A DNA stretch of 64,000 bases from Alphaproteobacteria bacterium (GCA_030835385.1 JAURPI010000016.1:310001-374000), one strand, 5' to 3'. Positions 48,566 through 57,890 are shown, numbered from the stretch's first letter. A program made the numbers and translations. Notes: a model not told the origin generated them from the letters alone.

Positions 48566-50287
48566 TCAGGCCTTAACTCCGGCCTTACGCATAATGACCC
48601 ACTGTTGCAGGATGCCCAGTGCGTTGCTCCAGGCCCAATAAATCACCAGCCCGGCTGGGAAAGTCGCCAGCAGGAAGGTGAAGATCAAAGGCAGGAAGCT
48701 CATTATTTTAGCTTGCATCGGATCTGTCGGTGCTGGGTTCAGCTTTTGCTGAAGATACATAGTGACGCCCATGATGATCGGCCAGGCTCCGATGGCTAGG
48801 AACGACGGCAAGTCGATGGGAATCAAACCAAACAGATTGAATATGCTGGTTGGGTCCGGTGCCGACAAATCTTTGATCCAGCCATAAAAAGGCTCATGGC
48901 GCATTTCGATGGTGACAAACAAAACCTTGTAGAGCGCAAAAAAGATTGGAATCTGAATAAGGATCGGAAGGCACCCAGCGGCTGGGTTGGCTTTCTCTCG
49001 CTTGTACAGCTCCATCAACTCTTGATTCATTCGTGTGCGGTCGTCGGAGTATTTCTCCTGCAGCTTCTTCATTTCGGGCTGTAATTTTTTCAGCTTGGTC
49101 ATCGCCCGGAACTGTTTATCGGCGAGCGGGTAGAGCAGGAGGCGCAAGCCGACTGTTAGGCCCAAAATCGCCAGCCCGAAGTTGCCGAGAATGCCCTGCA
49201 GCCAAATAAGGCAATAGAAGAAAGGTTTGGTCAGGAAGTAGAACCAGCCAAAATCGATAGCCAGATCGAACCTCTTTATGCCCAGTGTTTCCGTATAGCC
49301 GTCTAACAGTTCAACTTCTTTGGCGCCGGCGAACAGATAGGTCTTGGTGCCCGCGGTCGTTCCCGGCTGCACCACAACCGCATTCGTCGTTCGGAAATCT
49401 GTTTGATAACGATCCCTAGAATTGGGTTTGCTATACCGGAATGCGGCTTCGATTTGTTGATCTTGCTCGTGGGCCAGCACCGCGAGCCAGTATTTATCTG
49501 TGAAGCCAACCCATCCGCCCGTAGAGCTTATGGTCTCCAGAGGTGTGTCTTGGAGGTCGTCATAATCGACTTCTTTTAGTGTTTCGTCGAAAACGCCCAA
49601 CGGGCCTTCATGTAGAATAAAAAATCCAAGTATTTCTGGTGTGTCTATTCTGGCGACCAGGCCATATGGAAAGATAGAGATAGCGTTATCGGTTGTGTTC
49701 TCGACCTCGTCATAGATCGTAAACAGATAATCCTTATCAAGGGTCACAGTCCTCCGGAAGGTCAGTCCGGCGCCATTGTCCCAAGTCATTACCAGTGGGG
49801 AATCAGTCGAGAGCCGTGGCGCCTCCATTTCCGTTGACCAGGTCGTGTCAGAGGAAGGCAGTGCAAGGGACGAGTCAGCGCTAAGCCAACCGATCTCCGC
49901 GTAATAGGGCTTGGGAGCGCTGGCCGGCGAGAACAGCGTTATCTCTGGGCTCTCGGGGTCATTCGTTTCCTGATACTTCGCCAAGGTCAGGTCATCGAAA
50001 CGCAAACCGGTCAGCGGCAAGGAGCCGTGCAAACTTTCCGTGTTAATAAGCGCGCGCTTCGAGGTGTTGATCGCGGTTGCGCGATCTGCAACCGGGTCGG
50101 CAGTTGCGACGGCGAGACCTTGAGTCATAGGCAATGCTGCATCAGGGGCGGGCGCTGCTAGGTCTTGGCCGACCAATGCGTCTTGTTGCTGCGGTGGCAC
50201 CGGATCAATAGCGAAGAAGTAGTCCCATCCAAAAAGGATGGCCATGGACAGCACGATTGCCAAAAACATATTACGTTGATCGGTCAT
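48566..50287 (-). CDS. yidC: membrane protein insertase YidC
   Basis: A 573-residue insertase that places proteins in the inner membrane alone or with Sec. The N-terminal helix MFLAIVLSMAILFGWDYFFA is followed by the large periplasmic domain (residues ~60-340) and five conserved helices: the DFGWFYFLTKPFFYCL region, KKLQPEMKKLQEKYSDDRTR cytoplasmic loop, NPAAGCLPILIQIPIFFALY and VIYWAWSNALGILQQ. Its start overlaps yidD by 4 bases. Length is normal for a Gram-negative YidC. Confidence 0.97.
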   Translation of the reverse strand: MTDQRNMFLAIVLSMAILFGWDYFFAIDPVPPQQQDALVGQDLAAPAPDAALPMTQGLAVATADPVADRATAINTSKRALINTESLHGSLPLTGLRFDDLTLAKYQETNDPESPEITLFSPASAPKPYYAEIGWLSADSSLALPSSDTTWSTEMEAPRLSTDSPLVMTWDNGAGLTFRRTVTLDKDYLFTIYDEVENTTDNAISIFPYGLVARIDTPEILGFFILHEGPLGVFDETLKEVDYDDLQDTPLETISSTGGWVGFTDKYWLAVLAHEQDQQIEAAFRYSKPNSRDRYQTDFRTTNAVVVQPGTTAGTKTYLFAGAKEVELLDGYTETLGIKRFDLAIDFGWFYFLTKPFFYCLIWLQGILGNFGLAILGLTVGLRLLLYPLADKQFRAMTKLKKLQPEMKKLQEKYSDDRTRMNQELMELYKREKANPAAGCLPILIQIPIFFALYKVLFVTIEMRHEPFYGWIKDLSAPDPTSIFNLFGLIPIDLPSFLAIGAWPIIMGVTMYLQQKLNPAPTDPMQAKIMSFLPLIFTFLLATFPAGLVIYWAWSNALGILQQWVIMRKAGVKA

Positions 50288-50553
50288 TGCTCGGCTTTCG
50301 TGCTCAGGGGTGAAGAGTGTGTGTGCGGGGGTACGCAGGGTACCGGGTCATGCCCACCGTCGGCCCAAGGGTGGCAGCGGAGTATTCTTTTCATTCCAAG
50401 AATGAGGCCCTGCATCACTCCATGCAATGTCACGGCGTCCGTCATGTAAGCAGAGCAGGTGGGGTGGTACCGGCAACGCGTGCCAAGCAGAGGTGCCACC
50501 AATACTTGGTATCCTCGTACCGCTAATCTTATCAACCGCTGCGCAATCGTCAT
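50284..50553 (-). CDS. yidD: membrane protein insertion efficiency factor YidD
   Basis: An 89-residue amphipathic peripheral protein with the family motif GTRCRYHPTCSAYMTDAVTL and LIRLAVRGYQVLVAPLLG at the start. It helps YidC-dependent insertion. Overlaps of 4 bases on both sides (rnpA, yidC) show tight coupling. Confidence 0.95.
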   Translation of the reverse strand: MTIAQRLIRLAVRGYQVLVAPLLGTRCRYHPTCSAYMTDAVTLHGVMQGLILGMKRILRCHPWADGGHDPVPCVPPHTHSSPLSTKAEQ

Positions 50554-50909
50554 TTCTGTTTGGGCCTTACTTCAGAGATTTTAGCCACGGCCCGCCGTAG
50601 ATCACTCTCTAGTGTTGCGAACGGCATGGTCGCTGTATCCCGTCGTCCAATGAGGACGTAATCAGTGCCGGGTTTGCCGAGTTCGGGCAAGACACGGGCG
50701 GCGGCAACGCGGAGCCGACGCTTTGTTCTGTTGCGATCAACGGCTCCTCCGACCTTACGGCTAGCAGTAAAGCCGACCCGAAGGTCGTCAGAATTGTCGG
50801 GGCTAGCGCAGGCTTGAAGCACGAATCCGTTGGCGACGCGCTTTTTACGGGCCGCTGCGACTCGAAGAAAATCTTCCCGGCGCTTAAGGCGTCCCAAGGG
50901 CTGTCCCAT
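50550..50909 (-). CDS. rnpA: ribonuclease P protein component
   Basis: A 119-residue basic protein that pairs with RNase P RNA to mature tRNA 5' ends. The start RLKRREDFLRVAAARKKRVA and the RNP signature DRNRTKRRLRVAAARVL (near residues 68-84) are typical. It lies 27 bases after rpmH and overlaps yidD by 4 bases. Confidence 0.95.
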   Translation of the reverse strand: MGQPLGRLKRREDFLRVAAARKKRVANGFVLQACASPDNSDDLRVGFTASRKVGGAVDRNRTKRRLRVAAARVLPELGKPGTDYVLIGRRDTATMPFATLESDLRRAVAKISEVRPKQK

Positions 50910-50936
50910 GGTCCGAGGCCTCCGCCAGATCAGGGG

Positions 50937-51071
50937 TTATGCAGAAAGGCGCTTGCGGCCCTTGGCACGACGGCTGGCCAGGACCTTACGGCCGCCTTTT
51001 GTTGCCATGCGGGCGCGGAAGCCGTGGCGACGCTTTCGTACCAATCTGCTCGGTTGAAACGTCTGTTTCAC
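50937..51071 (-). CDS. rpmH: ribosomal protein L34
   Basis: A 44-residue, extremely basic protein reading [20 protein letters not shown] after the start, then [20 protein letters not shown] and LSA. That is a complete L34. The start is GTG, since no ATG lies in the right place; the usual opening MKRTFQPS supports it. It heads the rpmH-rnpA-yidD-yidC-engB operon. A near-consensus promoter lies 77-105 bases upstream. Confidence 0.95.
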   Translation of the reverse strand: MKQTFQPSRLVRKRRHGFRARMATKGGRKVLASRRAKGRKRLSA

Positions 51072-51147
51072 GAGATCTCTCCGCTATCGGTCTCAAAAAA
51101 GGGTCCCACCACCGGAAAGTGGCGAGTTTCGGCCAAAGCCGGGGGGG

Positions 51148-51176
51148 TGTATAGCGGTGGGGTGCCGGGCTGTCAA
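51148..51176 (-). promoter_or_regulatory. strong sigma-70-type promoter of the rpmH operon
   Basis: On the minus strand, TTGACA (51171-51176) and TATACA (51148-51153) are exactly 17 bases apart: perfect -35, five of six at -10. Predicted start near 51140 gives a leader of about 70 nt before the rpmH GTG. Confidence 0.8.
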
Positions 51177-51360
51177 TGTATCCTGACGGTGGGATGGGGT
51201 CTACGAGATCAACGGACAGGTCTCTGTTTTCAATCGTTTCTGTCGACCTGCTCACGTAAACCTGAGTGGTCAGCGTGGTCGGTGGGTGATATGCCCTTGG
51301 ATATACTGAAAAACTGGCAAGATTCGGCCGATATCTTATTAAAAACCGTGTTGTTTCCTT

Positions 51361-52119
51361 ATGACTGAAACCCCTCGACCTGACGTTGTCGCGCCGGATA
51401 CCGGCAACAAAGCCAAATCTTGGGGGAAACGTGCCGCGGTGCTCGCCCTGTTTGCGGCTTTGATCGGCATTGCCCTGTACACTGGAGTGCAAGATTTTTT
51501 GACTCTCGACTCTTTGCGGGATAATCGGCAGGCGCTTCTCGATTTTGTAGCCAGTAACTATGTGGGCGCTGTTCTCACGTTCATGCTCGTATATGTGCTT
51601 GCGGTCACGTTTTCTATTCCTGGCGCGGTTTGGCTCTCCATTTCTGGTGGATTTGTTTTTTCGGCTGGGTTGGGCACCGTCTATATCGTTGTCGCAGCAA
51701 CGATTGGCGCGACCCTTGTGTTTCTCTTGGCCAGATATGTTCTGGGAGACCTGCTGAGAAGCAAAGCGGGTGTCGCGATAGAACGTATGCGGTCTGGGTT
51801 TCAACAAGATGCGTTCAGTTACATGTTGGTAATACGCCTCGTTCCGCTGTTTCCATTTTTCATTGTCAATCTAGTGCCGGCATTCTTGAGCGTGCCGCTT
51901 CGCATCTACGTTGCGGGAACCGCGCTCGGTATTATTCCAGGGGCATTTGTTTTTGCTTTGGTTGGGAGCGGCCTTGGCGCTGTATTTGATGCGGGTGGAG
52001 ATGTAGACCCTGGGGCGGTGTTATTCCGTCCCGAAGTCATAGGGTCTCTCCTCGGGCTGGCTGTTCTTGCGCTCATCCCTGTAGCCTATAAACGTCTGCG
52101 GACACTCGGCCATGACTGA
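51361..52119 (+). CDS. TVP38/TMEM64 (DedA-like) membrane protein
   Basis: A 252-residue inner-membrane protein of the SNARE-associated/VTT group. Core motifs are FSIPGAVWLSISGGFVFS (near residue 82) and FSYMLVIRLVPLFPFFIVNL near residues 151-170, with GTALGIIPGAFVFALVGSGL after. Members may scramble or recycle lipids (undecaprenyl or phosphatidylethanolamine carriers are known in DedA relatives). Its 3' end overlaps the FAD oxidoreductase by 8 bases, a linkage seen in several proteobacteria. The start is inferred from the ATG and has no strong ribosome site. Confidence 0.9.
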   Translation: MTETPRPDVVAPDTGNKAKSWGKRAAVLALFAALIGIALYTGVQDFLTLDSLRDNRQALLDFVASNYVGAVLTFMLVYVLAVTFSIPGAVWLSISGGFVFSAGLGTVYIVVAATIGATLVFLLARYVLGDLLRSKAGVAIERMRSGFQQDAFSYMLVIRLVPLFPFFIVNLVPAFLSVPLRIYVAGTALGIIPGAFVFALVGSGLGAVFDAGGDVDPGAVLFRPEVIGSLLGLAVLALIPVAYKRLRTLGHD

Positions 52120-53539
52120 CGTTCTAAAACCAGATCTCTGCGTCATTGGAGCTGGTTCTGGTGGTCTGTCTGTCGCCGCCGGAGCTGTACAGATGGGCTC
52201 GTCCGTGGTTCTGATCGATAAGGGACCAATGGGTGGCGATTGTCTGAACTTTGGCTGTGTGCCCTCAAAGGCTTTGCTGGCCGCAGGACATGCGGCCCAT
52301 GCTCATGCCAAAGCAGGCCCTTTTGGAGTTTCGCAGTCCAAGCCAGTCGTCGATTTTCAAGCGGTCCATAATCATGTTCATGATGTCATCGCGGGTATCG
52401 CACCCCACGATTCTGTAGAGCGTTTTGAGGGTTTAGGTGTCACCGTTATTCAAGGCGCGGCACGATTTACGTCGCCAAAAGAAGTCACGGCCAACGGCGT
52501 TACCATTCGTGCGCGACGGTTTGTTGTTGCAACCGGGTCATCCGCCTTCGTTCCGCCGATCAAGGGTTTGTCGGATGCACCATATCTAACCAATGAAACC
52601 GTGTTCGATCTCACTCAAGCACCTGGCCACCTCATTGTTATCGGTGGCGGACCGATTGGCTGCGAGTTGGCGCAAGCTCATCGCCAACTGGGTTGCCGCG
52701 TTACAGTGGTCGAAGCGGCAAAGATATTGCCCAAGGACGATCCGGACCTGGCCGACGTAGTGCGCCAATCTCTCGCAGACCAAGATGTCGCCGTCATTGA
52801 GGGAGCCATGGTTACCGGCACGGCGGCAGCTGAAGGCGGTGTAGCGGTAACCTTTGAGCGTGACGGCGAAACCGAGACGATCAATGGCTCTCATTTGCTG
52901 ATTGCTGTCGGACGGAAAGCCACGGTCGAAGATCTTGGTTTGGATGCTGCCAAAATCACATACAGCCCGCGCGGCATCGAGGTGGATGCCGGATTGCGAA
53001 CATCAAACCGCAAGGTCTATGCCATCGGTGATTGTACGGGTGGAGTGCAGTTTACCCATGTAGCCGGCTATCACGCGGGTATTGTAATTCGCAGTGCACT
53101 TTTTCGTTTACCTGCTAAAGCTGATCACAGTGCTGTGCCTAGGGTGACCTATACAGACCCGGAGTTGGCGCAAGTCGGTTTGACGGAGCAAGAGGCGCGG
53201 GACAAGCACGGTGACTCTATTCGTGTGCTGACCTGGCCGTTCGCGGAAAATGATCGCGCCAGAGCGGAACGTCAAACAGCCGGGCTGGTGAAAGCCGTGG
53301 TGGCAAAGAATGGCCGTATTCTCGGATGTGGCATGGCGGGTCCTCAGGCAGGAGAGTTAATCCAAACCTGGGTGCTGGCCATGTCTCAAAATCTGAAAAT
53401 TGGTGCCTTGGCGAGCATGATTGCGCCGTATCCCACTTTGGGTGAGGTCTCCAAGCGGGCCGCTGGATCGTTTTACGCTCCGTCGCTATTTAGTGCTCGC
53501 ACAAAATGGGTTGTGCGTTTGTTGTCCAAGTTTGGATAA
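52112..53539 (+). CDS. FAD-dependent pyridine nucleotide-disulfide oxidoreductase
   Basis: A 475-residue class I flavoprotein reductase, like mercuric reductase and dihydrolipoamide dehydrogenase. FAD loop CVIGAGSGGLSVAAGAVQ near residues 10-27, redox-active Cys pair in GGDCLNFGCVPSKALLA near 43-59, NAD(P) loop VIGGGPIGCELAQAHRQLG near 176, and the FAD GD motif YAIGDCTGG near 307. The C-terminal His-Glu pair seems replaced (ASMIAPYPTLGEVSKRA has no His-x4-Glu of lipoamide dehydrogenase), suggesting a different substrate. Overlap with the TVP38 gene and closeness to the kinase gene suggest one operon. Confidence 0.88.
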   Translation: MTDVLKPDLCVIGAGSGGLSVAAGAVQMGSSVVLIDKGPMGGDCLNFGCVPSKALLAAGHAAHAHAKAGPFGVSQSKPVVDFQAVHNHVHDVIAGIAPHDSVERFEGLGVTVIQGAARFTSPKEVTANGVTIRARRFVVATGSSAFVPPIKGLSDAPYLTNETVFDLTQAPGHLIVIGGGPIGCELAQAHRQLGCRVTVVEAAKILPKDDPDLADVVRQSLADQDVAVIEGAMVTGTAAAEGGVAVTFERDGETETINGSHLLIAVGRKATVEDLGLDAAKITYSPRGIEVDAGLRTSNRKVYAIGDCTGGVQFTHVAGYHAGIVIRSALFRLPAKADHSAVPRVTYTDPELAQVGLTEQEARDKHGDSIRVLTWPFAENDRARAERQTAGLVKAVVAKNGRILGCGMAGPQAGELIQTWVLAMSQNLKIGALASMIAPYPTLGEVSKRAAGSFYAPSLFSARTKWVVRLLSKFG

Positions 53540-53545
53540 GTCGCG

Positions 53546-54952
53546 ATGGTGAATCTCGACCCCCAATCCGAAAAACCACAGGCCGTAAAACCGCAAAGCG
53601 TGTTCTTTACAGGCCTATCCGCTCGTCTGCTCTGGCTCACCGTCGCCTTCATCATGCTCTGTGAAGTTTTTATTTTCGCACCTTCCATCGCGCGGTTCCG
53701 TGTTCAGTATTTTGAAATGAAGTTTGAAGCGGCGCATCTGACTCTCACTGCTCTTGAAGCAGCGGACATGGTTGATCCCGAGCTGCAGCGTCGCTTGCTC
53801 AATCAAGCCGGCGTGCTCGGCATGACGGTTATTCGTCCTAGCATGCCCGCGCGGACCCTTGGTCCGGACATGCCTGCGCGTATTCCGTTGTTGTTTGATT
53901 TGCGCGATGCCACGCCACTCAGCCTCATTCGCGACGCGCTCACTTGTATGCTCCAGTCGAAAGACATGGTTCTTGGCGCAACAGGGTGGTCCCCAACCGA
54001 CCCAGAAGTCCTCGTTGAAGTCATCGTGCCGGAACCGCCGTTACGTCAGGCTTTGATTGACTACGGCTTGCGCATTTTTCTTTTGAGCTTGTTGATTTCC
54101 GTCGTGACGGCGGCGCTGGTGTATCTATCTATGCAATGGCTCGCCGTGCGCCCCATGCGGCGACTGACGGCAAACATGATTTCCTTTCAAGGCGCTCCTC
54201 AAGATGCTGATAAAGTTATGCAGCCCGGTGACCGACGGGACGAAGTGGGCATCGCAGAGCGCGCTTTGGCTGATATGCAAAACCAACTCCGCACCGCGTT
54301 AACACAGAAGGAGCGTTTGGCAGGTGTTGGGACGGCGGTCACCAAAGTCTCTCACGATCTAAAAAATATTCTTGCGACGGCGATGTTGGAGTCCGACCGC
54401 CTAGATAAATCTGATGACCCGGAAGTGCGGCGCATGACGTCGGGTCTTGTGAAGGCTATTGATCGCGCGATTCACCTATGCACCAAGACTCTTCGGTTCG
54501 TCAAGGAAGGCCCGCCAAGGGTGGAGCGGTCTGACATAGAGATGAACTCCTTTTTCGGAGAAATCCAAACCGGACTGGCGCCTGTTCTAGAGAATTGCGA
54601 TCTGACGGTCAGCGTTCCGCCTAGCTGTCCTACCTACGCCGATTCAGATTTGTTGCGCCGTGCTATCGAAAACCTTGTGCGCAATGCCGCCGAGGCAGGA
54701 GCGTCCAAAATAGCAATTTCGGTTGAGATCGACTCGAGTGGATTATGTGTTGTTGTAACGGACAATGGCCCCGGTCTCCCTGCCAAAGCCCTGGAGAATT
54801 TGTTTGTGCCGTTCTCTGGGTCGGCCCGGTCTGGCGGATCAGGGCTTGGGTTGCCGATTTCTCGTGAAGCCATCCGCGCCCAGGGCGGAGACATGGTCTT
54901 GCGCCAGTCAACTGAAACCGGCGCTGTGTTTGAAATTCGGTTGCCAGACTAA
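53546..54952 (+). CDS. sensor histidine kinase
   Basis: A 468-residue inner-membrane kinase. Two membrane helices (LLWLTVAFIMLCEVFIFA near 28-45 and IFLLSLLISVVTAALVYLSM near 177-196) enclose a sensor domain; a HAMP-like linker (AVRPMRRLTANM) follows. The phosphoacceptor is in VSHDLKNILA near 268-277; the ATPase shows NLVRNAAEAG (N box), DNGPGLP (G1) and GGSGLGLPIS (G2). No response regulator is adjacent, so it is an orphan here. It starts 6 bases after the reductase. Confidence 0.9.
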   Translation: MVNLDPQSEKPQAVKPQSVFFTGLSARLLWLTVAFIMLCEVFIFAPSIARFRVQYFEMKFEAAHLTLTALEAADMVDPELQRRLLNQAGVLGMTVIRPSMPARTLGPDMPARIPLLFDLRDATPLSLIRDALTCMLQSKDMVLGATGWSPTDPEVLVEVIVPEPPLRQALIDYGLRIFLLSLLISVVTAALVYLSMQWLAVRPMRRLTANMISFQGAPQDADKVMQPGDRRDEVGIAERALADMQNQLRTALTQKERLAGVGTAVTKVSHDLKNILATAMLESDRLDKSDDPEVRRMTSGLVKAIDRAIHLCTKTLRFVKEGPPRVERSDIEMNSFFGEIQTGLAPVLENCDLTVSVPPSCPTYADSDLLRRAIENLVRNAAEAGASKIAISVEIDSSGLCVVVTDNGPGLPAKALENLFVPFSGSARSGGSGLGLPISREAIRAQGGDMVLRQSTETGAVFEIRLPD

Positions 54953-55048
54953 GGGAAACTTTCAAGACCGCCCCCTACCAAAACTACCGCAAATGGGCTA
55001 AACCCCGCCGCACGAACGGAGTCTGGGCTCCGCAGCCGGAGATGAGCT

Positions 55049-55879
55049 ATGAGCACGGTTTTGCCGACACGCCACACGCGCTTGTCCGTACGTGACATTG
55101 AGGCACGAAAAGGCGGTGATCCAATCGTCTGCATTACGTCATACTCCGCCCCCATGGCTAAGCTCATGGACGAGCATGTCGACGTGCTGTTGGTCGGCGA
55201 CACGATGGGTATGGTGCTTTACGGGTTGGAAAACACCCTCGCGGTCTCCGTCGATATGATGGTCAACCACGGCGCAGCTGTTGTGCGTGGATCACAAACC
55301 TCCTGCATTGTCGTTGATATGCCCTTTGGCTCTTATCAGGGTTCGCCGGAAGCGGCTTTTGATGCCGCAGCACACATTATGGCGGAAACCGGGTGTGCTG
55401 GCGTTAAGCTCGAGGGCGGTTGCGTCATGGCTGAGACCATCGAGTTTTTGGTCACGCGCGGCATTCCGGTGATGGGGCATGTTGGGATGACTCCGCAATC
55501 GGCAAATGTGTTCGGCGGATTTAAGACCCAAGGAAAATCTGACGACGGCGCGCGCGCCGTTTTGGAAGATGCCAAGGCTGTCGAAGGAGCTGGGGCGTTC
55601 TCAATGGTTATTGAGCAAACCATTGAGCCTGTTGCGCAGCGCATCACGGAAGAGGTGTCCATCCCGACGATCGGTATTGGGGCATCTCCTGCGTGTGATG
55701 GTCAGATCATTGTGGCGGAAGACATCCTCGGTATCTTCCAAGATTTCACGCCAAAGTTCGTCAAGCGCTATGCGGAGTTGGGCGCGAATATTTCAGACGC
55801 CGTTCAAGCCTACGCGGATGATGTGCGGGCGCGCCGGTTCCCGAGCGCTGATCATATTTACGGTGCTAAAAAGAGTTAG
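55049..55879 (+). CDS. panB: 3-methyl-2-oxobutanoate hydroxymethyltransferase
   Basis: A 276-residue enzyme that makes ketopantoate, the first pantothenate step. Metal-ligand motif LLVGDTMGMVLYG near residues 48-60, GFKTQGKSDD, the catalytic IEQTIEPVAQRITEEV area and IGIGASPACDGQIIV are typical. CCGGAGA precedes the ATG at 55049. Followed 8 bases later by panC. Confidence 0.95.
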   Translation: MSTVLPTRHTRLSVRDIEARKGGDPIVCITSYSAPMAKLMDEHVDVLLVGDTMGMVLYGLENTLAVSVDMMVNHGAAVVRGSQTSCIVVDMPFGSYQGSPEAAFDAAAHIMAETGCAGVKLEGGCVMAETIEFLVTRGIPVMGHVGMTPQSANVFGGFKTQGKSDDGARAVLEDAKAVEGAGAFSMVIEQTIEPVAQRITEEVSIPTIGIGASPACDGQIIVAEDILGIFQDFTPKFVKRYAELGANISDAVQAYADDVRARRFPSADHIYGAKKS

Positions 55880-55887
55880 GCTCTGCC

Positions 55888-56748
55888 ATGTCTGAGTCAG
55901 CATCCTCCCTGTCCGTTGTTCGTGACGTTGACAGCTTGCGTCGCCGTCTCAAGGATTGGCGTTCGGCAAACCAAACGATCGCACTCGTGCCGACCATGGG
56001 CGCGCTGCACACCGGTCATATGGCTTTGGTGGAGCACGCCAAGGCGCTGGCCGATGAAGTGGTGGTGTCGATCTTTGTTAATCCAACGCAATTTGGGCCC
56101 GATGAGGATTTAGCCGCGTATCCTCGATCAGATTCTGAGGATTGGGAATTACTCGCTGCTGCCGATGTCGGCTTACTTTATATGCCCGACGCTTCAGTGA
56201 TGTACCCCGAGCACTTTCAGACAGACGTAAAAGTCATAAAGGTCAGTCAGGGTCTGTGTGGCGACCACCGGCCCGGACACTTCGACGGTGTTGCTACGGT
56301 CGTCACCAAACTGCTTCTGCAAGCCTTGCCCGATTATGCGGTGTTCGGCGAAAAGGATTACCAGCAACTGGTGGTCATCAAGCGCCTGGTAGCGGACCTT
56401 GATATCCCCGTCGACATTGTCGGTTTACCCACGGTACGTGAACTCGATGGCCTCGCGTTGTCGTCGCGCAATGCCTACCTGTCTGAGCCAGAGCGCGCCA
56501 TTGCGCCGGCGCTGTATAAAGAGCTTTCAGCTGTTGCATCTGACATTTCAAATGGGGCTGAGAGTTCGGAACGTTGCGCACAAGCGGCTGAGGCCCTGCT
56601 GAAGGCTGGGTTCAATACGGTGGAATATGTCGACGCCCGCGATGCGGAGACTTTGATGCCTTTAACGAGTCACGGCAAACCCGCTCGCGTGTTAGCTGCG
56701 GTCACACTCGGGAAAGCGCGGTTGATTGACAACGTGCCCGTGCTCTAG
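55888..56748 (+). CDS. panC: pantothenate synthetase
   Basis: A 286-residue ATP-dependent ligase joining pantoate and beta-alanine. Motifs: VPTMGALHTGHMALVEHA (HxGH) near residues 34-51, SIFVNPTQFGPDEDLAAYPR near 60-79, GEKDYQQLVVIKR, and the KMSKS-like SSRNAYLSEPER near 191-202. Forms the panBC pair. Confidence 0.95.
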   Translation: MSESASSLSVVRDVDSLRRRLKDWRSANQTIALVPTMGALHTGHMALVEHAKALADEVVVSIFVNPTQFGPDEDLAAYPRSDSEDWELLAAADVGLLYMPDASVMYPEHFQTDVKVIKVSQGLCGDHRPGHFDGVATVVTKLLLQALPDYAVFGEKDYQQLVVIKRLVADLDIPVDIVGLPTVRELDGLALSSRNAYLSEPERAIAPALYKELSAVASDISNGAESSERCAQAAEALLKAGFNTVEYVDARDAETLMPLTSHGKPARVLAAVTLGKARLIDNVPVL

Positions 56749-56762
56749 CTGGGACCTCGGCT

Positions 56763-56789
56763 GTTAGCGCCAGTTAGCGCCAGTTAGCG
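56763..56789. repeat. 10-bp tandem repeat at the lipoprotein stop
   Basis: GTTAGCGCCA occurs twice in tandem, then GTTAGCG. The TAA of the minus-strand lipoprotein lies in the third copy, so copy-number change would not alter the protein much. Confidence 0.85.
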
Positions 56790-57890
56790 AACGTAGATGT
56801 GCACTTCCGAAGATTGGGCTGTCGGGCTGGCCATGGCGGACAGCATGACGCGATCTGAAGGCAAGCCCATTCCGGCCAACGATCCAAGCACTTGTTCTGC
56901 ATTCCGGCGAGCAGACCCAGAGGACAGGTTCTGATTCCCAGTGCCCGGGCTCACGGCCACCAGGTCAAAGACGGCATCGGGGCGACGCTCCAGGGCACGG
57001 CTCACGGCTTCGTAGAGGGCGGGCTCGTAGGCCACGTCCTGCCGGTCAAACCGGATGACCACCAAAGGCCGCCGCTGAGAGAAATCACCCGGTGCAGCAG
57101 AGGCCATTTGTGGGCTCGTGCTTGACGTTTGCTGTGATCCGTATAGCTGACCTGAGTTGATGTTGCTGGCCAGTTCCATCAGGTTTTCCCGCTCGCTGGC
57201 CACAAACTGTTGCTGCCGACCGATGTCGGTGGTCAGCTCATTGAGTAAGCGCTCAATGGTGACAGTGGTTTGGTTGACCTCATCTTCCATACCACGCAAC
57301 CGGCGGTGATCATCGTCAACCGCACCGGTCAGGCTGTAGGCAGCCCGGACGCTGTCCAGCAGGTAAGAGGACATGGCCGAGTCCGCAGCCACTTGGGCGG
57401 CGAGCTGGTTCATGTTGGAAATATCGCCTTCAATGCGATTCAACTGTTCCTGCGACGAACGCCATTGGCCCATCAGCTGTGGGTTGCCCGGTGTGGTGCC
57501 AACCTGCAGGCGGCTCTTAATACCGCCCACCATGCCATGATAGGCCGACGCGTTGCCAACGGTTTGCGCGCGGATGGATTCCAACTGGTTGTTACGTAAC
57601 GAGAGGGTGCCGCGCAGTTGGTTCAATTCGGAATTAAATTGGCTAACCTTCTGGTTGACGAAAGTCCCCGTGCCCATCGCGCTGCCACCAAACTGGCCAA
57701 CGGACGATGACGCCACCGGCGCGGGCCGGAATTCACCCGACGTGGCGTTGTTAGATACGATTGGTGCTGGCGGCGCGGCCGTGGCCTCGTCCTCTCCAAA
57801 CACCGGGAACAGAGCGTCCGTCGCGAACGAACACCCCCCTAAGCTCAATAGTGCGCTAACGGCAATAATATGACGTGCGGACAGCCCCAT
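56784..57890 (-). CDS. OmpA-like/coiled-coil lipoprotein, unknown
   Basis: A 368-residue lipoprotein: the signal HIIAVSALLSLGGC puts a lipidated Cys near residue 19. An Ala/Pro/Asn-rich linker is followed by a coiled-coil-like helical region with many Gln, Asn and Leu (FNSELNQLRGTLSLRNNQLE, then NRIEGDISNMNQLAAQVAAD), and a C-terminal alpha/beta domain (VVIRFDRQDVAYEPALYEA, RRNAEQVLGSLAGMGLPSDR) that looks like an OmpA-type peptidoglycan-binding fold. I prefer the start at 57890, as AAAGGG lies 9 bases upstream; 57899 is also possible. Possibly anchors the outer membrane to the wall. Function unknown. Confidence 0.7.
   Translation of the reverse strand: MGLSARHIIAVSALLSLGGCSFATDALFPVFGEDEATAAPPAPIVSNNATSGEFRPAPVASSSVGQFGGSAMGTGTFVNQKVSQFNSELNQLRGTLSLRNNQLESIRAQTVGNASAYHGMVGGIKSRLQVGTTPGNPQLMGQWRSSQEQLNRIEGDISNMNQLAAQVAADSAMSSYLLDSVRAAYSLTGAVDDDHRRLRGMEDEVNQTTVTIERLLNELTTDIGRQQQFVASERENLMELASNINSGQLYGSQQTSSTSPQMASAAPGDFSQRRPLVVIRFDRQDVAYEPALYEAVSRALERRPDAVFDLVAVSPGTGNQNLSSGSARRNAEQVLGSLAGMGLPSDRVMLSAMASPTAQSSEVHIYVR

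Noticed and set aside
50986-51807. 273-codon open frame on the minus strand across the rpmH leader and TVP38 gene
   Set aside because: It is antisense to a clear membrane protein gene and to rpmH's own promoter, has shadow-like composition rich in Arg/Ser/Asn, and no family motif.
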